From the NCBI GenBank assembly GCA_022478985.1, contig JAKSZP010006627.1, positions 185,113-249,112 on the forward strand: a DNA stretch of 64,000 bases, in the 5' to 3' direction. The DNA is from Massospora cicadina (lineage: Eukaryota > Entomophthoromycota > Entomophthoromycetes > Entomophthorales > Entomophthoraceae). The notes below the pieces were generated by a model. The model searched no databases and was not told the origin of the DNA. It was given only the letters and a program-made list of their open reading frames with translations. Both the position numbers and the translations under genes were made by a program. Positions 11,480 through 24,430 of this stretch are shown piece by piece. Position 1 is the first letter of the stretch; every line of letters starts with the position of its first letter.

Positions 11480-12360
11480 GAGATGAAGTGGCCAAGTCCT
11501 ACTATGAGGACCTTTATGGCCCCTTGGAGAATGAACCAGAGGCATCTAAAGTACTCACAAGCAAACTGGGGTTACTTCCAAAGGAGACTCAACAGCAACT
11601 ATGTAGCGAGATCTGCAAGTCAGAGGTGTCAGATACCAACTGCAAAGGAAAGAATGGTAAGGCTCATGGGGAGGATGGTTTTATCCTTGAGCTTTACAAG
11701 TTGTTTCAAGCAGAAGTGTTCAAGATTTTTGCTGAGCTCTACAATCAACTCCTAGTCTCCGGTGAAATTGAGTTGTCATTTTTAAAAGGTGTAGTGTTGT
11801 ATAAGAAGGGCAATTCCTCCACATGGGGAACTATTTGGCTTTGATTATGCTTAACGTTGGCTATAAAATCTTAATGAAAATCCTAAACAGAATGACTAAA
11901 GGGGGTTGTGGCGGAAGTTGTTGGGAAAGAGTAGAATGGGTTTATCCCAGGACGCTCAATTATTGACAATTTGATGCTGATTCACCTGATAAAAGAGTGA
12001 GTAAGTAAACAGTATGACCAAAGGGGGTGGTGACTGAGTCTTGATCAAGAGAAGGAGTATGATTTGGGTGAATCATGAGTTCATCTGGAAAGTGTTAAGT
12101 GGGGTTGGAATCAAAGGGCGCTTGCTGAGACTGCTTAAAGCGATTTATGGGGAAGGCTCATCAGTTAATATCAATGGGATCCTCTCTCACCATTTTAAGG
12201 TGTGTAGGGGCGTGCGTCAGGGAGACCCCCTACCTCCCTTGCTGTTTTTTCCTGCAATAGAGAGCCTTTCAGTGGCTATCAGAAGGTGAACTGGAGGAAA
12301 CTTACCATCAGATAGCAAGGAGTACTCTCACTCAATGTTTGCAGATGGTACGTGGATTTA
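11480..12360 (+). pseudogene. Reverse transcriptase of LINE L1
   Basis: The thumb-proximal region AKSYYEDLYGPLENEPE (11488) leads, with gaps, into GKAHGEDGFILELYK (about 11660) and then, after stops, FIWKVLSGVGIKGRLL. The motif GVRQGDP lies at 12209-12229. The catalytic box reads MFADG at 12336-12350 instead of FADD, so the second aspartate is lost. Frame breaks near 11844, 11990 and 12290 separate the blocks. Confidence 0.78.
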
Positions 12361-14120
12361 TGTTTCGTCAGAGGAGGAGGAGAAGGTGGTGATGAACATT
12401 CTGAAGATGTACCAGAATGAAAGCAACGCAAAGGTCAATCTGTTGAAATCCAGGGCTTAGCCTATTGGCAGAACGTGATTTTAGATGTGGCACCAAAGAG
12501 CTTGATCCCCTGGATGGCAACATAGGAGGAGCTTCTTTACCTCAGGTGTCCCATCCCTGGGTGGGCGTCAGTGCACAAAATTTGGCTCAAACTTGAAGAA
12601 GACCTTAAAAGAGAAGCTTAGATTTGCAATGGCTCAATCTATTTTATTGGGGAAGGACCATTGTCATGAACACTCTTATTCTTTCCAGACTATGGCACAT
12701 TTCCAGATTTGTACCACCTCTTGCATCTTCCATCAGAGTAATACAAAGTTTGGTTATTTAGTTCATCTGGTGAGGGCGTGCATTAAAATCCAGTTTCTCT
12801 TACTTGTGTCAGGAGGTAAATAAGGGGGCATTGGTCTGATTAACGCCAGGAGTATGATCAAAGCACTTCAGCTTAAGTGGATCTCACAATTCACTTGGGA
12901 GGGAAAGTCCATTTGTTGGGCTCCAATAGTGAAGGACTACCTTTCTTAGGATTGTAAGGACAGAACAAACAAGGATCTTGGTGTCAGTTGGGGCATCAAT
13001 CAAGGGGCCATTCCAAGTGCAGGGAACCTACCAGGCTACTGGAAGGATTACTTTAGAGCTTAGGCAGGCAACAAGGGTAAATTGGATGGTGGAGAGTGGA
13101 CCATAAAAAGAATCTGGGCGATTCCCCTTTGAGAAGGAGCTTGGGGACTGAAGATGGAACTTCGTCAATTCAAGGCCTTAAAGCACTTTATTGGGGCAGT
13201 TCACTGGGGGAACTTTTTAATGCGATAGCTGAAGAGCGCTTAGGGTGGAAGCAGCTAATAATGTTGCCAGTACCTCCAAGGGGCTGGTAAGGAAGGCATG
13301 GGATGTTGCGGAAGCAACTGATCTGCCTTCTTGCTGGAGGAAGCAATTCCTTCTCTGGCTGCATTAGAGGCTGTTGAAGCCTGTTCAGAAGGTTGTTTAG
13401 AGCAGGATCAGTGGGTGTTTCTGCGAGGAAGAGAAGGCTGGAGATACCTCAGATGGGAAAGCCTCTTTGCCTTTGAGACTGGCTAAAGGTGGGAGGTGGT
13501 AATGGTGTCTGCCTCTCAGAGTCCACAACCGCTAGGTTCCAGAAGTTACAAGAAAGAGAGCTATACTCAAAATACTTGTCTGGATCACTTGCAAAATGCA
13601 ACCTGGACTGATGGACCTGTGGTGGAGGAGTGTTAAGGGATGCTGGTCTATACCAGTTCAGAACTTTCACTTCCAACTCTGAAGTAAAATCTTGGTCATC
13701 AGGGAAACTCTGCTTAAGTGGAGTAAGTATAAGGAGGATGACCTTCTGTATGACTATAAGGTATGTAAAGGGGAAGAGATGGCAAAGCACATCTTTATGG
13801 AGTGTCCGGCAGCAGATGCTGTGTGGGGTAGTGTTCTCCTATGGTATGAAGCGTACCAACCAGGGTGAAAGTTATCCACTGATCATCTCACATGGCCAGA
13901 GATCATGACCTTATATGCTCCTCCTTGTCTGCAAGCAGACAAGGAGGGGTTCAGGGTCTGGTGCACAATATAGGGGAGGTGACGTATGGTCTATAGCTTG
14001 TCAGAAATCAGCGTTGCTACCCTTCAGAAGGAATCCAGGTGACAAGCTCTTTGTTCATAGTCAAGAGATTGCTAGAAATAGCTGTGGAAAGCTTTGGCAA
14101 TCCTCTTTACTCAAGTAAGT
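12361..14120 (+). pseudogene. C-terminal part of LINE L1 ORF2
   Basis: Broken frames continue from the RT palm. Near 13781-13835 the sequence reads AKHIFMECPAADAVW, the end of the cysteine/histidine finger found at the C-terminus of many LINE ORF2 proteins (H-x4-C, then a W). The first two cysteines were not seen. The rest of the thumb region is recognisable only as interrupted open frames. Confidence 0.5.
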
Positions 14121-14390
14121 TCAGCTTGGGGGTAAGTCTGGTCTCATTCCTTGCAGTAAGGTATGGGAGGCATAACTCTGAACAGATTGGGGAGCCTTTG
14201 CTACCTGTTATAACAAACAGTGAGGAAATTCAGTTTTGGGATGGTGCGAGCCACCCCACCCACAGTCAGGCCCACATCTGTGGTGCTTAGGTTTGCGCAG
14301 CTCCAGTCCAGTGGGGGGTAGTACCCTGTGTTCCATCCTGCAAACTTTCTTGCACTGGGTGCCCTAACAGGCATACAAAAACTCAAAAAA

Positions 14391-15480
14391 ATTACACCTA
14401 CCTAACTTAAACCAACTAAACAGACTATCAATGTCAAATGATTAGATGACCACGGTGGAGGGGGAAGGGGGTCAGGGACTCCTCAGCTTCAAGTTTAGCA
14501 ATATGTGGTCCTAGAAGGAAAGTAAGGGAGATTTAAATCTATCTTATCAATATGTTTAAGAAAAATACCACTGACTTACTCATCACAAAATCTTCAAAAA
14601 TACCAACATAGAAACTTGAAATTTGATATGTAGGTTCCTTATGTGATGTAGGTGAGCGCTTAAAAGAATTTTTGAAAAATAAAGTAAAATAAAATTTATA
14701 TATATAGCAAATGAATATCCTATATGTTTTGGTGGTATTTGCTATATTTTTATGGCTGAGAGTTTCTTTTTTATATACTTTTAAATTAATCAATTTAGAT
14801 CATCTAAATTCTATAGATACCATAACAAACACAGGTAACTCCACTAATAATATATAAAATCTAACTTAAATACATTTACTTTAAATTAATGGGTTGATTG
14901 GTTTTATCTGAGTGGATGGTGGTTATCTACAAATATCTATTTTATAATATAAAGTTTTATAATATTCACTGTATCAGCAATCCAGTGCAATACCACCCCA
15001 CATGGGGCTCTAATCTGTCTCTGTGTGTCAAAGAAGGATCAATTTGATAAGCTCAATTTTTTAGTTATTAGTTGCTGTTTAACAAGTGTCTATTAAGTTT
15101 AATTATTTATCTATGTGGTTGGTGATTGGTTAAAGCTAATAATCATTTGTGTTTAACAATTTAATCTGTAATATATAATTCTAAATCAAAACTTTGAAGT
15201 TAAACCAAATCAATTTGAAAATACCTCATCTAGCATAATCGCTCAGCCCTTAGATAAACTTAAAATTTACTAAAGCTCATGTATTCAAACCTGGTGCAAT
15301 CACAATTTGTAATCTATTATGTAAAATTATGTCAATAATCTGATCTTAACTTATATAAAAATTGCTTTAATTATAAGCTCATTTAGCATTATTAGCTTAA
15401 CTTTTATATGCAACTGTACCTACCTTTCTTTTAATAAGCTCATTTTTATCCAAAAGTGACCAGAAAAAGATTAGAGAGAA
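14391..15480. other. AT-rich repeat-bearing spacer
   Basis: No gene. It shares blocks with 7560-8230 (GTGGATGGTGGTTATC) and with 60650-60760 (ATATTCACTGTAT, ACCCCACATG, GCTCTA), so it contains dispersed repeat copies. A tRNA-like segment at about 15222-15300 (CGCTCAGCCCTTAG, then TATTCAAACC) matches the one at 8130. Confidence 0.55.
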
Positions 15481-16667
15481 TATACCAACTGTTAGTGTGT
15501 TACTGCGCCTATAGAGCATTATCCTACGGCAACCAATCCTTGCATAAGCAGGACTCTTCACCCATCCGTGTTAAGCATAAAGAAGCATTTGGAAAGCTTC
15601 TACACCACAGTTTTTAATAATGAGCAATACAAAAGCTGCAATGGTGAATAAATCCACCAGATGAATTTCTTCCAACTCCATATACAGGGATATTAGCAAC
15701 AGTGTGCGCTTATCTTAAAACAAGTTAGCAACTACATCTACATCTAACCATTGCATGATATTGATAAATAAATTATTTTCAAAGCATGTTGATACAGAAA
15801 GTGACACCTATGAATCACTTTCCGCCGCTGATGCTCATGGTGCTGTTGGTAATGACACCCAATTTCATCATGATGCATAAGCACTAAACTCCACATGTAA
15901 CGTCCCTATATCTTTAAAATGATACTAACAGAGGTATAAACCACAGTGAAGCAGCAACAAGCCCATTTGGGTCATGAAAAACCCCTCACAGCTGAGGCCC
16001 ATTCTGCTGCCCTAGTAAGATCATGGGACTTATCAAAGAGAGCTCTGGGGGTGGAGCACAGTAAACTTAGGTCATTTAGTCTCAGCAAAATTACTTAAAG
16101 GATCCATCCCTTGCTGCACACCCAATCATACTAAAAGGTGCCAGCTAAAAGTCCTGATAATATTACTATTGAATCAAGATCTGACTCTGACAATTTTATG
16201 CAGACCAACTGACTAATTTTTCAGGCTGAATTCACAGTAAGTCACAATCAATTTGAGGTCACTACCCGCCAACAAACAACATAATCACCCACCCAAATTG
16301 TCAAGCAAATTCACAAAATTTTAGTTAACGGTGGGCACTCTCCCCATCCAAACTTGTACTGCTTGCACCACCAATTTTTCAGGCTGTGTCAGACATTCAT
16401 CTTCTCGACTTAGGGGAAAGAATGTTGGAGGTATGAGTGCTCCCAAATCTGCTACCATGATTGGCCCATCACCTGCCCAATTTTCAAATAGTATTGCAGT
16501 TATTAACAATATGAGTACCAATGGCGAGAAGACCCTGGTGGATTCTCAGTGGAATCCCAATTATTAGAGAAATAAGGATTATAATTGAAATTGGCTTAAA
16601 AAGGTAAAAACTAATATAGGATTACTCTGACTTCTCAGCCAAATTTGATGTGTTCAAAATTGCATGG
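15481..16667. other. Unidentified region
   Basis: Moderately AT-rich, with short open pieces (for example a Ser/Asp/His-rich stretch around 15800-15880 and an open frame at 16331-16567 on +). None carries a motif I recognise. The open frame upstream of the 75-bp tandem repeat ends at a stop at 16567, so the two are not one frame. Confidence 0.4.
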
Positions 16668-16900
16668 ATCTGAGCCTCCACGAGGTGAAAAGTTTTTACC
16701 CATCGATGATTGGATGCAAATGAAAAAATTATTACCACGCAAATCTGACCACCGTCAAGGTGAAAAGATTTTACTCAACGATGATAGGGTAACAATTAAC
16801 CAATCATTACCATACAAGTCAGGCCACCGCCAAGGTGCAAAGATATTACTCACTGGTGATTAAATACAATACATCAAATTGTTACCATATGGGTCAGTTT
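16668..16900 (+). repeat. 75-bp tandem repeat, about three units, coding-frame length
   Basis: Units begin at 16668, 16743 and 16818, with a fourth start at 16893; each step is exactly 75 bp. Each unit carries CA-AGGTG-AAAGAT-TTACTCA and ends ATTACCA[CT]. Because 75 is a multiple of 3, the units form 25-residue protein repeats inside an open frame (16645-16863). Related peptides are KSDHRQGEKILLNDD and KSGHRQGAKILLTGD. No protein family recognised. Confidence 0.8.
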
Positions 16901-17949
16901 TTCCTCAAAAATTTTATCTTTGATCTGATAGGCCAAAAACCTATATTCCCTAATTTGGAAGACTGAGCTTTGTATTCTTTTGCTTCAAATACCCATGGTC
17001 TCAAAATTTGACCTAGTTTAAATAGGAAAAACTAGTATTGAGAAGAGGACCTCTCTTGGTTTCTCCTGCTTAAACAATAAAAAACTTAAAAAAACTACAA
17101 AAAGCGTTATTTATACTTTTATTATAAAGTAAAATATCTCACTTTAATAAATTATTTGTGGCATCCATTGGCGGATCCTACAGGCTGTAACCCCAATGGG
17201 GTAGCAGTAGCATCAGAAATTGAGTTTGATAAATCAGACCACCAGGCTAGTTCATTAAAAACTAAAAATTTTACCAGAGGGATCAACTACCACAACCATG
17301 GTTAAACCATCATACAGAGCCTCATGAAATAAATACCCATATAAAAAGATATGCTTGGGCAACATGGGGTTTCTTACTGCAAGATTAAACAGTGAGAGGC
17401 ACATAAGTTCCCTTAATTCATGACAATTCAGTGGACTAAAAAAGATATTTCACCTGCTATTGCAACTGTTTTGAAAGACCATAAGTGTAAGTCCAGGGGA
17501 ACGTCCCCTGTGTTTCAATTGGGCCCTCTTCCCGTTTCCAAGTAAAAAGGTTCCAAAGAGGGCGGCTGTACCCCTTGTCACCCAGGGTGACCTTGCCCAC
17601 GTGGTAGATGAGCGCTGGGTAACAGCCCTTCCTCTTCAAACCCTCCCCCAGTGTCCACATTCACCTCACCTGAACTTGTATGCCTGATCAGGAAAATTAT
17701 TACCAAAATTGCCAAAATGAAGTCAATCAGTCTAAAAACGAGCGGAAATGAGCTCAATGATTGGAATCCACATAGTCAAAAAGGAATGAAGATTGATTCA
17801 TTGGCCAGAATTGCCACCAGTTTTGATTTGGCCAACACCACAATTGTCAAAATTAACCCCCTCCCAAAACTGTCAGGGATGATCCCCAACATGCAGGTAG
17901 CAGCATTGGACACCATTGACAATAGTCCGAAGCTCCCTTCTGGCAATTT
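16901..17949. other. Unidentified region with a GC-rich palindromic island
   Basis: Mostly AT-rich and without recognised coding sequence. At about 17490-17650 composition switches to GC-rich, with short perfect inverted repeats: AGGGGAACGTCCCCT (17495-17509) and GTCACCCAGGGTGAC (17577-17591). An open frame at 17651-17995 (+) has no recognisable motif. Confidence 0.4.
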
Positions 17950-18715
17950 GGGCATTGCAGCCAATACAACGCTTTTGACCAAACAAATGGCCTAGTGATC
18001 AGGAATGGAAAGTTGGGCATCCTGAACCCGTTCCCAACCAATTGGGACTGCCCCTATGTGGGGTGGCCTTAGGGGATTCCTGATGCTCATTGGGCCAGAA
18101 GCCATCACACCAACCGCAGGAAATGAAGCCAAGTCTCAGTTCAGGCGTTCAAGGTCAAACTGACAGTGACTCAGCCTGCTGCCAATTCCTTCAATGTCAG
18201 TTCCTAATGAGCTTATCTGCCCCTATTCCCAAATAATTCGCCAGTTAGTTCAAACTTAAGGGACCTGATCCTGGCTTGTTTCCTCATCAATCAACCACTA
18301 CTTAATCAGTTGCTTTGCACTGAAAAAATTGTTGGTCAATTTTTCTTCCTTTTTTTTCCATTAAAAACCTTTCCCTAAATTTTAGTTTTTTTATGTTACA
18401 ATAAACCACCCCTTCCGCCATCACTCACACACCCTTTGTGGTTAACGGCTGTATTCATCTGGTATTTTATTATGTGCCTGTATGAGATCCTGGCTCACTG
18501 GCAGTTATTGGCGAAACTCCTTTCTAATTTCATATCCATCATACCAGCATCAGTGCCCTTGGCATTCTGGTTTGCCATCCGGGTGCTCCAGCACCTAGGC
18601 TGGCAGGCCGGTCTAATTCTAACTTGCTGTTTTCCTGACAATAAGTTCTTCATTGGGCACTGCCAAATGCTGGCTTAATACAAAAATCCTGCTGGATATA
18701 GCAGTGTTTTTAATC
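17950..18715 (+). repeat. Possible third copy of LTR-like repeat R
   Basis: The block TTGTTGGTCAATTTTTCTTCC and the following CCATTAAAAACC (about 18330-18375) resemble TTGTTAGTCAATTC and CCATTAAAA of R at 26030-26070. Further on, an AATAAA (18400) and GCTCCAGCACC..GCTGG (about 18586) resemble R at 5013 and 5268. The match is patchy and the borders are guesses. Confidence 0.3.
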
Positions 18716-18717
18716 CT

Positions 18718-21700
18718 TTGCAGATTGATACCAAATTTGCACTCAAATGGATGAAACTTCCATTCAATCACCCCACCATTGAGGATGCCATCAGCAATGA
18801 TCTGAAGCCCATGGATGCAAAAGCCTGGATGGAAGCTGGTAAAGATCTATACAATACGATGGAGTACACCAAGGCAGGAGTACCAGAAAAATTTCCTAAG
18901 CTATTGGGAGTTTAGCTTATTACCAACAGAACTTACTGCATATGTGAAGCATTTCCTGAATGTTTCAACTGCCCTCAAATGAGCTTGCCATGCCCTTCCC
19001 GGTATGAATACCACTGGAATGATTTAATATTACTCTCTCTCTTAAGGAGGCTCTACCATAAATTGTGGCTGGACTCAAGGCTACAAAAGCCTTGCACTGG
19101 TCATATACCTGCATTAAGCCAGTTACTGCATCTGACTTAATGAAGGCAGGTTGGACTAAGAAGGAAACTGTAGAGTGAGGGCCCTTCTGGAAATGGAGAC
19201 GGAAGAGGCCATCAATTGGTGCACTAATGGGTATACCCAAATGGAAATGGAATACTGGTTCTGTGCAGGCGCCATTATTGAGCAAGTTTGCAAGTGGGCC
19301 AAGCTTGAGGTAATGAAGCTATCCATGGGACCCTTCATGGATGCATTTTTCTCAGTTTGAAATGGAAAATCTGGCAAGACTTAACCACACTTGCCAAGGT
19401 GGCTGACTAGGATGCTGCGGGGTACACCACCAAATCTGCAAACTGTAAATGGAACATGAAGTTTTGCCACAATCAGCAGCAGCAATGAAAAGGTCATGAC
19501 TCCCGACCTCAGGCACAAATGTATTAGAGTGGGTATCCACATTAAAACCCTTTGGAACTGGAAACAGTCATTTCTGGAGCCATCTGTTGCCGCACCTTAC
19601 GCTGCTGAGAGCTTTGCTCCCACAGAGGCTTTCCAATGGTGCAAAGCAGATGTGCCTACTGCCCAGGTGTAAATAATAAACTGATGGTGGCTGAAACAGT
19701 GTCATGGTGAGTTACTGGTGCCATCATAAATTGATCACGCTGAAGGCTCTGCAAAAGCACCTGTATCTGACATGTGGTCCTGAAGTTGCCCTCCACTGGT
19801 ACTGTCTGGTTTTCTCGGCTTCCAACACACTTAGATGGCAAAACTTGAAGATCAGGACATCAATGGCCAAGAATATAAACTTCTGCAGTGTTAGTATCTG
19901 CAAAGTTAAAGCCTTCTTGAACTGGTGGTTTAGCCTTGATGAATCACTCAGTTGGAATATGAAGGCTAAAACCTCAATTGATGCACCAAAAACTAATCCA
20001 AAATACAAGTCATACAGGGCCACATCGGCCCATACTGATGACTACTTGTGGAATGGGGCTGAAAGCCTCATTGACTATATTTGCCAGCTTATAAGTGGAG
20101 GTTTCATGGACTTTCAGGCACCTAAGTCATACCTTAAAGATGCCATCTGAATCCATTTGCAGCTAGTGGAGGAGGTGGTTTGGTCTAACTTGTTTATGTC
20201 ATTTACCATAAACTCAACGAGGTCTTGACTGGTGAAGACTTTGACCACCACTGGTTGCCTAATTGCTGATACATCAATATTGTGATCCTGGGTGAGCTTG
20301 ACCACAGGAAACTCCATTAGGTTGGGATATAGTACAAAGGAATATACCTGAATATGGAATCAACCTGCTATGAAAACCAAACCGTGAAATGGGTTATGTA
20401 CAAAATCTTCTGCCGAATTAGGAGTGAGAATGGGTACATGAAGCAATCCAAACCAGCCTCTCATACTATGGGAAATATTGGTAAATTTTGGTAGACTAGC
20501 AGCGCCTATATTGCTAAGTACCTTTGCTCCCAGACCTTGAAGGCGCTCTGCATGCTGGCTCCATGGACGAGGTCAAATAAAATCACACTACCCCAATTTA
20601 TCCGCTTTCCTGGTTTCAGCTATGTTCTTTACATGGAGCAGGAAGATGCCAAACAGGTGTTCCAGTTCTGTTATCAGACTGGCCACACAATGGCCCAATG
20701 TCACCACAAAAAGGGGAAAGCCCCTCCACATATTTGACATGATCCAGTTGTCAGAGTCACCAAAGCTGGGGTAAAAGACCTTCCTCCATCCCAAAGCAAA
20801 GGAATGTGTCAGGAATATACCATCTATGGTTAAGCCTTATCCTGGGGTAAACCTCAACACTTTTCTTAAGGCCAAGTCTAGGGGTATTAGGCTAAAAGCC
20901 TAATAGGTTCAATAAAACTTCACCAAAGGGTCTAGAACCTCATGAGATGATGTTCTATCCGATTTGGGATGAAATCATTCTTATCTGAATTTATCAGGTG
21001 TTTTTATTAACGTTGATATATACCATTTACTTTATTATTACGAATGAATTAATATCTTTCTTATTAGATATCAGTTTGTCAACTTCTATATATATTAATT
21101 ACCTTAACACTATAAAAGACGCCCCATATATTATAATGAAAATATTGGATTGCTGGAAACCTACAATATTATATATATTAATTTAATTTATGATATTTGA
21201 GAGCCATGGATGGGCCTTTGTGAACCCATGAAGTGGCAAAACCATGTCCACTGGGCCTCAGCGTTATGCTATGAGTCTAGACCATCTGTCAAGGATCCCA
21301 AGTACAGACACTTAATCTGGTCAAATATTCTAATTGGATTTACCTGAATTATAGCCAACCCATCATTTAAACTAATTTATTTATATGATATAAGGATTTG
21401 GATTGCTCCAAATCCCACCCTAATATAATTGAACCCCTCTACACTATTCAGAATTGAGACTTACATGTCACTTTAAGAGTGTAGCTCATAACTACTAGAG
21501 AATGGCTCCCACAGAACCTTACAGAGGTCACAGACATGAAGCACCAGCAGCAGGAGTTGGACGTCGCCCATAAGGAAGCATGGGAAAGGGAGGCAGCCAA
21601 GCAACCTGAATCATAAAAATAACCCTTCATGAACCCCAACCCTAAGGCATATGTGTTGGATAATGGACAGGCCCAGATCTAGTTGCTCCTCGCCCATTGC

Positions 21701-22260
21701 AATAAGAGTGTACAGTTTGAAAGGAGGCATGCTGGAAGAAAGCCAGCCTCTAAGAAATCATCAAAAGTGAGCCAACTAACAGGCTCCTACAAATTCAGTG
21801 AGTAAGACTCAGCAATTAATAAATGTTAAAAAACCAATAGTCAAACTGTTAAAAAAATTTATGATGAATTCCAATCACCCTCTGGGGAGGTCATGACACA
21901 TAAGTCAGCTAGACGCCCTCTCAAGTAAACCTAGCCTCACCAAGAAGCTCAAGCAAGGGTCTGTTAAGAAGTTGGCGAGTGTTGCCACCACTCCTGATCG
22001 AGCTGGAGTTTCTGACATGCTCTCAAAATTGTTGCTTAAACTATTGGCGCTTTTAATTAACCAAGAGACGGATTTGCTACGGAGTTTCAGTGCACAGACT
22101 GCCCAGCAATAGACTTACAATGCCCTCCAATTGCCCCTCAAAGCACCACCTGCAACGCGCTCTTCCTTGGTGACCACTGCTGCCAAAGCACCATCCTCTG
22201 TTTGCAATTCCATTAATAACCAGAAAAACCCCCAACCATCCTCATACCCATAGATCAGGC
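18718..22260 (+). pseudogene. ORF1-like region of L2
   Basis: The first open block (18718-18915) reads IDTKFALKWMKLPF and ends at TAG. At 20537-20737 an open block ends in VFQFCYQTGHTMAQC, a knuckle remnant in which the first Cys is Phe but C-x4-H-x4-C remains. From about 21480 a Gln/Glu-rich helical segment (QQQELDVAHKEAWERE) and Ser/Thr-rich linker follow. An AT-rich patch at 20995-21195 with no coding character interrupts the region and may be a small insertion. Confidence 0.4.
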
Positions 22261-22298
22261 AACCACAAATAGTTTATTATGACCATTATGCTTGGGGG

Positions 22299-23070
22299 AT
22301 GGCAAGCATTCAGATGCAGAGGAGGAAGCTACACTATTTTGATTTGAAAAATAATGCTGATTTAATTTTAATTTTAAAAATGCAAGCCAGAAGCCAAAAA
22401 AGTGATGGCGCCAAACTCAAACTGCAATACAACAAGCCACCGTGGTCCTTACAGATTGGGTGCCAAGCCCTTTGGACATATCACATGTCCATTGTTGTGC
22501 TGAACAAGAAGCTTGACCTGGTATACCTAGAAGTGTCTCATAAAGGATGGATCTTAGTGGCCACAGTTAATGATAAAGAAACTGGCAAGAGCTTTTGAGT
22601 GGTAGCAGTTTAAGCCTTTCCAAAGCCCCATGAAACTGGAATTTTTGGAAGTATTTATTGAAGGTATCAAAAGAAGAGATGGCAGTCATAGCAGGAGACC
22701 TGAACTAGTGGATAAATGCAAGTCAGGATATGTTCTCAACAAGTGAGAGCCCCAACTGTAAGGCTGAGGAAATGCTATAGTACCTGGTTAGATTGGGGAT
22801 GTGCCTTACAGTCAACAATGAGGATGAAAACCTTGCTAACCTAACAAGATGGTTGTATGATGATTGCAGGACATCACATACAGGTTCAAACCTGGACTAC
22901 GTGCTCATCTCATTTAACTTCAAGCCACTGATCTCTAACGCAAAAGTCAGCATAAACTTTGAGAGCGACCATATGATTGTCCATGTGGAGATAGGCTTGG
23001 GTGAACCCTCATGGACCCATGAATGGCAGAATGAATCAGCCATGCTGGGGGATGGGGAGTGGCACTGAGT
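22299..23070 (+). pseudogene. EEP endonuclease of L2
   Basis: The block GDLN, stop, WINAS at about 22700 corresponds to the GDxNxW motif. The C-terminal block SNLDYVLISFNF ... NFESDHMIVHVEI (22880-22995) is the hallmark D-x-V-L ... S-D-H end of LINE endonucleases. The intervening part has one stop and one frameshift. Confidence 0.7.
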
Positions 23071-23499
23071 GATTGAAACTGGCATGGATCACCTGGTCAC
23101 TTACTTGGATCATCAAATGTGAATTGATCCCCTGAAATGATGGGTCTGAATAAAAAGAAAATAAAGTACAACAACTAGAAGTTTAAGCAAGCAAAGACCT
23201 GCAAATGGACTGCCACTGAAAAGCACCTGAATGATGCCCTGGAGCATCTAAAGGCTTTTCATGGCAGGACAGTAAAGACTGGTGGATTAAGTACCAAACA
23301 AATCACAAGTGCTATCAGACTTTAATGACTAAACAGGACTTGAAAAACTGGCTGAATGCCAAATATTGCTATAAACGCATGTTGGGGACAATGACCAAGG
23401 ATGGCCTTATCTTCCCATCAAGAAAATCCGATCCAAAGCCAAAATTCGCCAGGTTAGACCCAGTTGGGCAAAGTATCCTCTGATTTTTCTGCAATAAAA

Positions 23500-24430
23500 T
23501 GTGCAATCAAAATATTTCATAGGAAATTATTCTGATACCATGAGATGAGCACCGCTGTAACTGAAGCCTTAATTGACCTGGCCAAGCTGGCGCTTAAAAG
23601 CCTGCTTGATAAATGATGCCCAAATGTTAGCTGCCAAAATCACAATTGAAAAAGGATAAAAGCGCATTGAAGGAGTAGCTGAAGAGAAAATACCTGATCC
23701 CTGGAATATGTGCATGTAAATTACAGCCATTTCCACAACTGCATAGCAAAGGAGCTCACTAACCTTTTCAGCTTGTGACTGCAAATGGATGCCAGATCTC
23801 TGGGGGATAGGAGACTTGAATTTTACTTCTGTAAAAGAAGGGTCTCTAATGGCAACTTTGGAACTATGTCACCCAATTGCCTTGTTGAATTCCAACTACA
23901 AGCTCCAAATGCAATTTCATAAATAGGCTTATGGCAACTTCCCTACATACCCTCCATCAGGCCTAACATGAGTTTATCAGGGGAACAACCATCTGGGACA
24001 GTATTAGAACCATCCAGAATTTGTTATAGGACAAATGTGGATCTGAGCAGGGCTATTTAATGTTTCTTGACAATAAGAAGGCTTACAATTGGATAGCATG
24101 ACTCTTCTTGAAATCAGCATTAAAGGCAGTGAATATTCTTGATACTTTCTGCTCCTGGATCTTGATGCTGTATTCAGAACAGACAAAAGGTGATTATTGC
24201 TAATGACCTTACCAATGATATTGATTGGCTAAGGTCTCCGCCAAAGCAATCTTATGTCACTAATCCTATTCAACTTTGCAGCCAACATCCTCCTGCAAGC
24301 GTGGATATAAAACTTTGGGCCTAGCCCACCCCAACCAGTGGCTTCTAAAAATGCAAGCCTTAACTAGTAACACCATAGTTGGAATCATCTCTTTAACTGA
24401 CCATCAGGGCGCCGAGGAGCTCATGCCCTA
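23500..24430 (+). pseudogene. Reverse transcriptase of L2
   Basis: Recognised blocks are FIRGTTIWDSI near 23970, MFLDNKKAYNWIA at about 24060-24100 (the LDxxKAYD motif, with Asp to Asn), and a motif-5 relic GLRQSNLMSLILFNFAANILLQ split by frames at about 24231-24300. The FADD box is not recognisable. The remainder to 25605 is non-coding decay of the thumb and C-terminus. Confidence 0.6.

Larger units (their letters stand above)
8300..14390 (+). mobile_element. LINE L1 (non-LTR retrotransposon), strongly decayed
   Basis: Domains in order on the plus strand are ORF1 with a CCHC remnant, EEP endonuclease, RT and a C-terminal cysteine-rich end. The coding strand is G/A-rich, unlike L3-L6, whose sense strand is C-rich, so it is a separate family. 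The 5' end is uncertain (about 8300), and the 3' end lies between 14120 and 14390. No target duplication was identified. Many TGA and TAG stops interrupt it. Confidence 0.75.

Noticed and set aside
17651..17995. 114-residue open frame as a host gene
   Set aside because: No recognised motif, no neighbouring gene structure, overlapping frames of similar length on the other strand.
18436..18678. 80-residue hydrophobic frame as a membrane protein
   Set aside because: It falls in the segment resembling repeat R, close to its AATAAA, so it is more likely non-coding LTR.
20998..21186. Hydrophobic 62-residue frame resembling a small membrane protein
   Set aside because: It lies in a very A/T-rich patch where Ile/Leu/Tyr-rich frames arise by chance; no second copy or motif.
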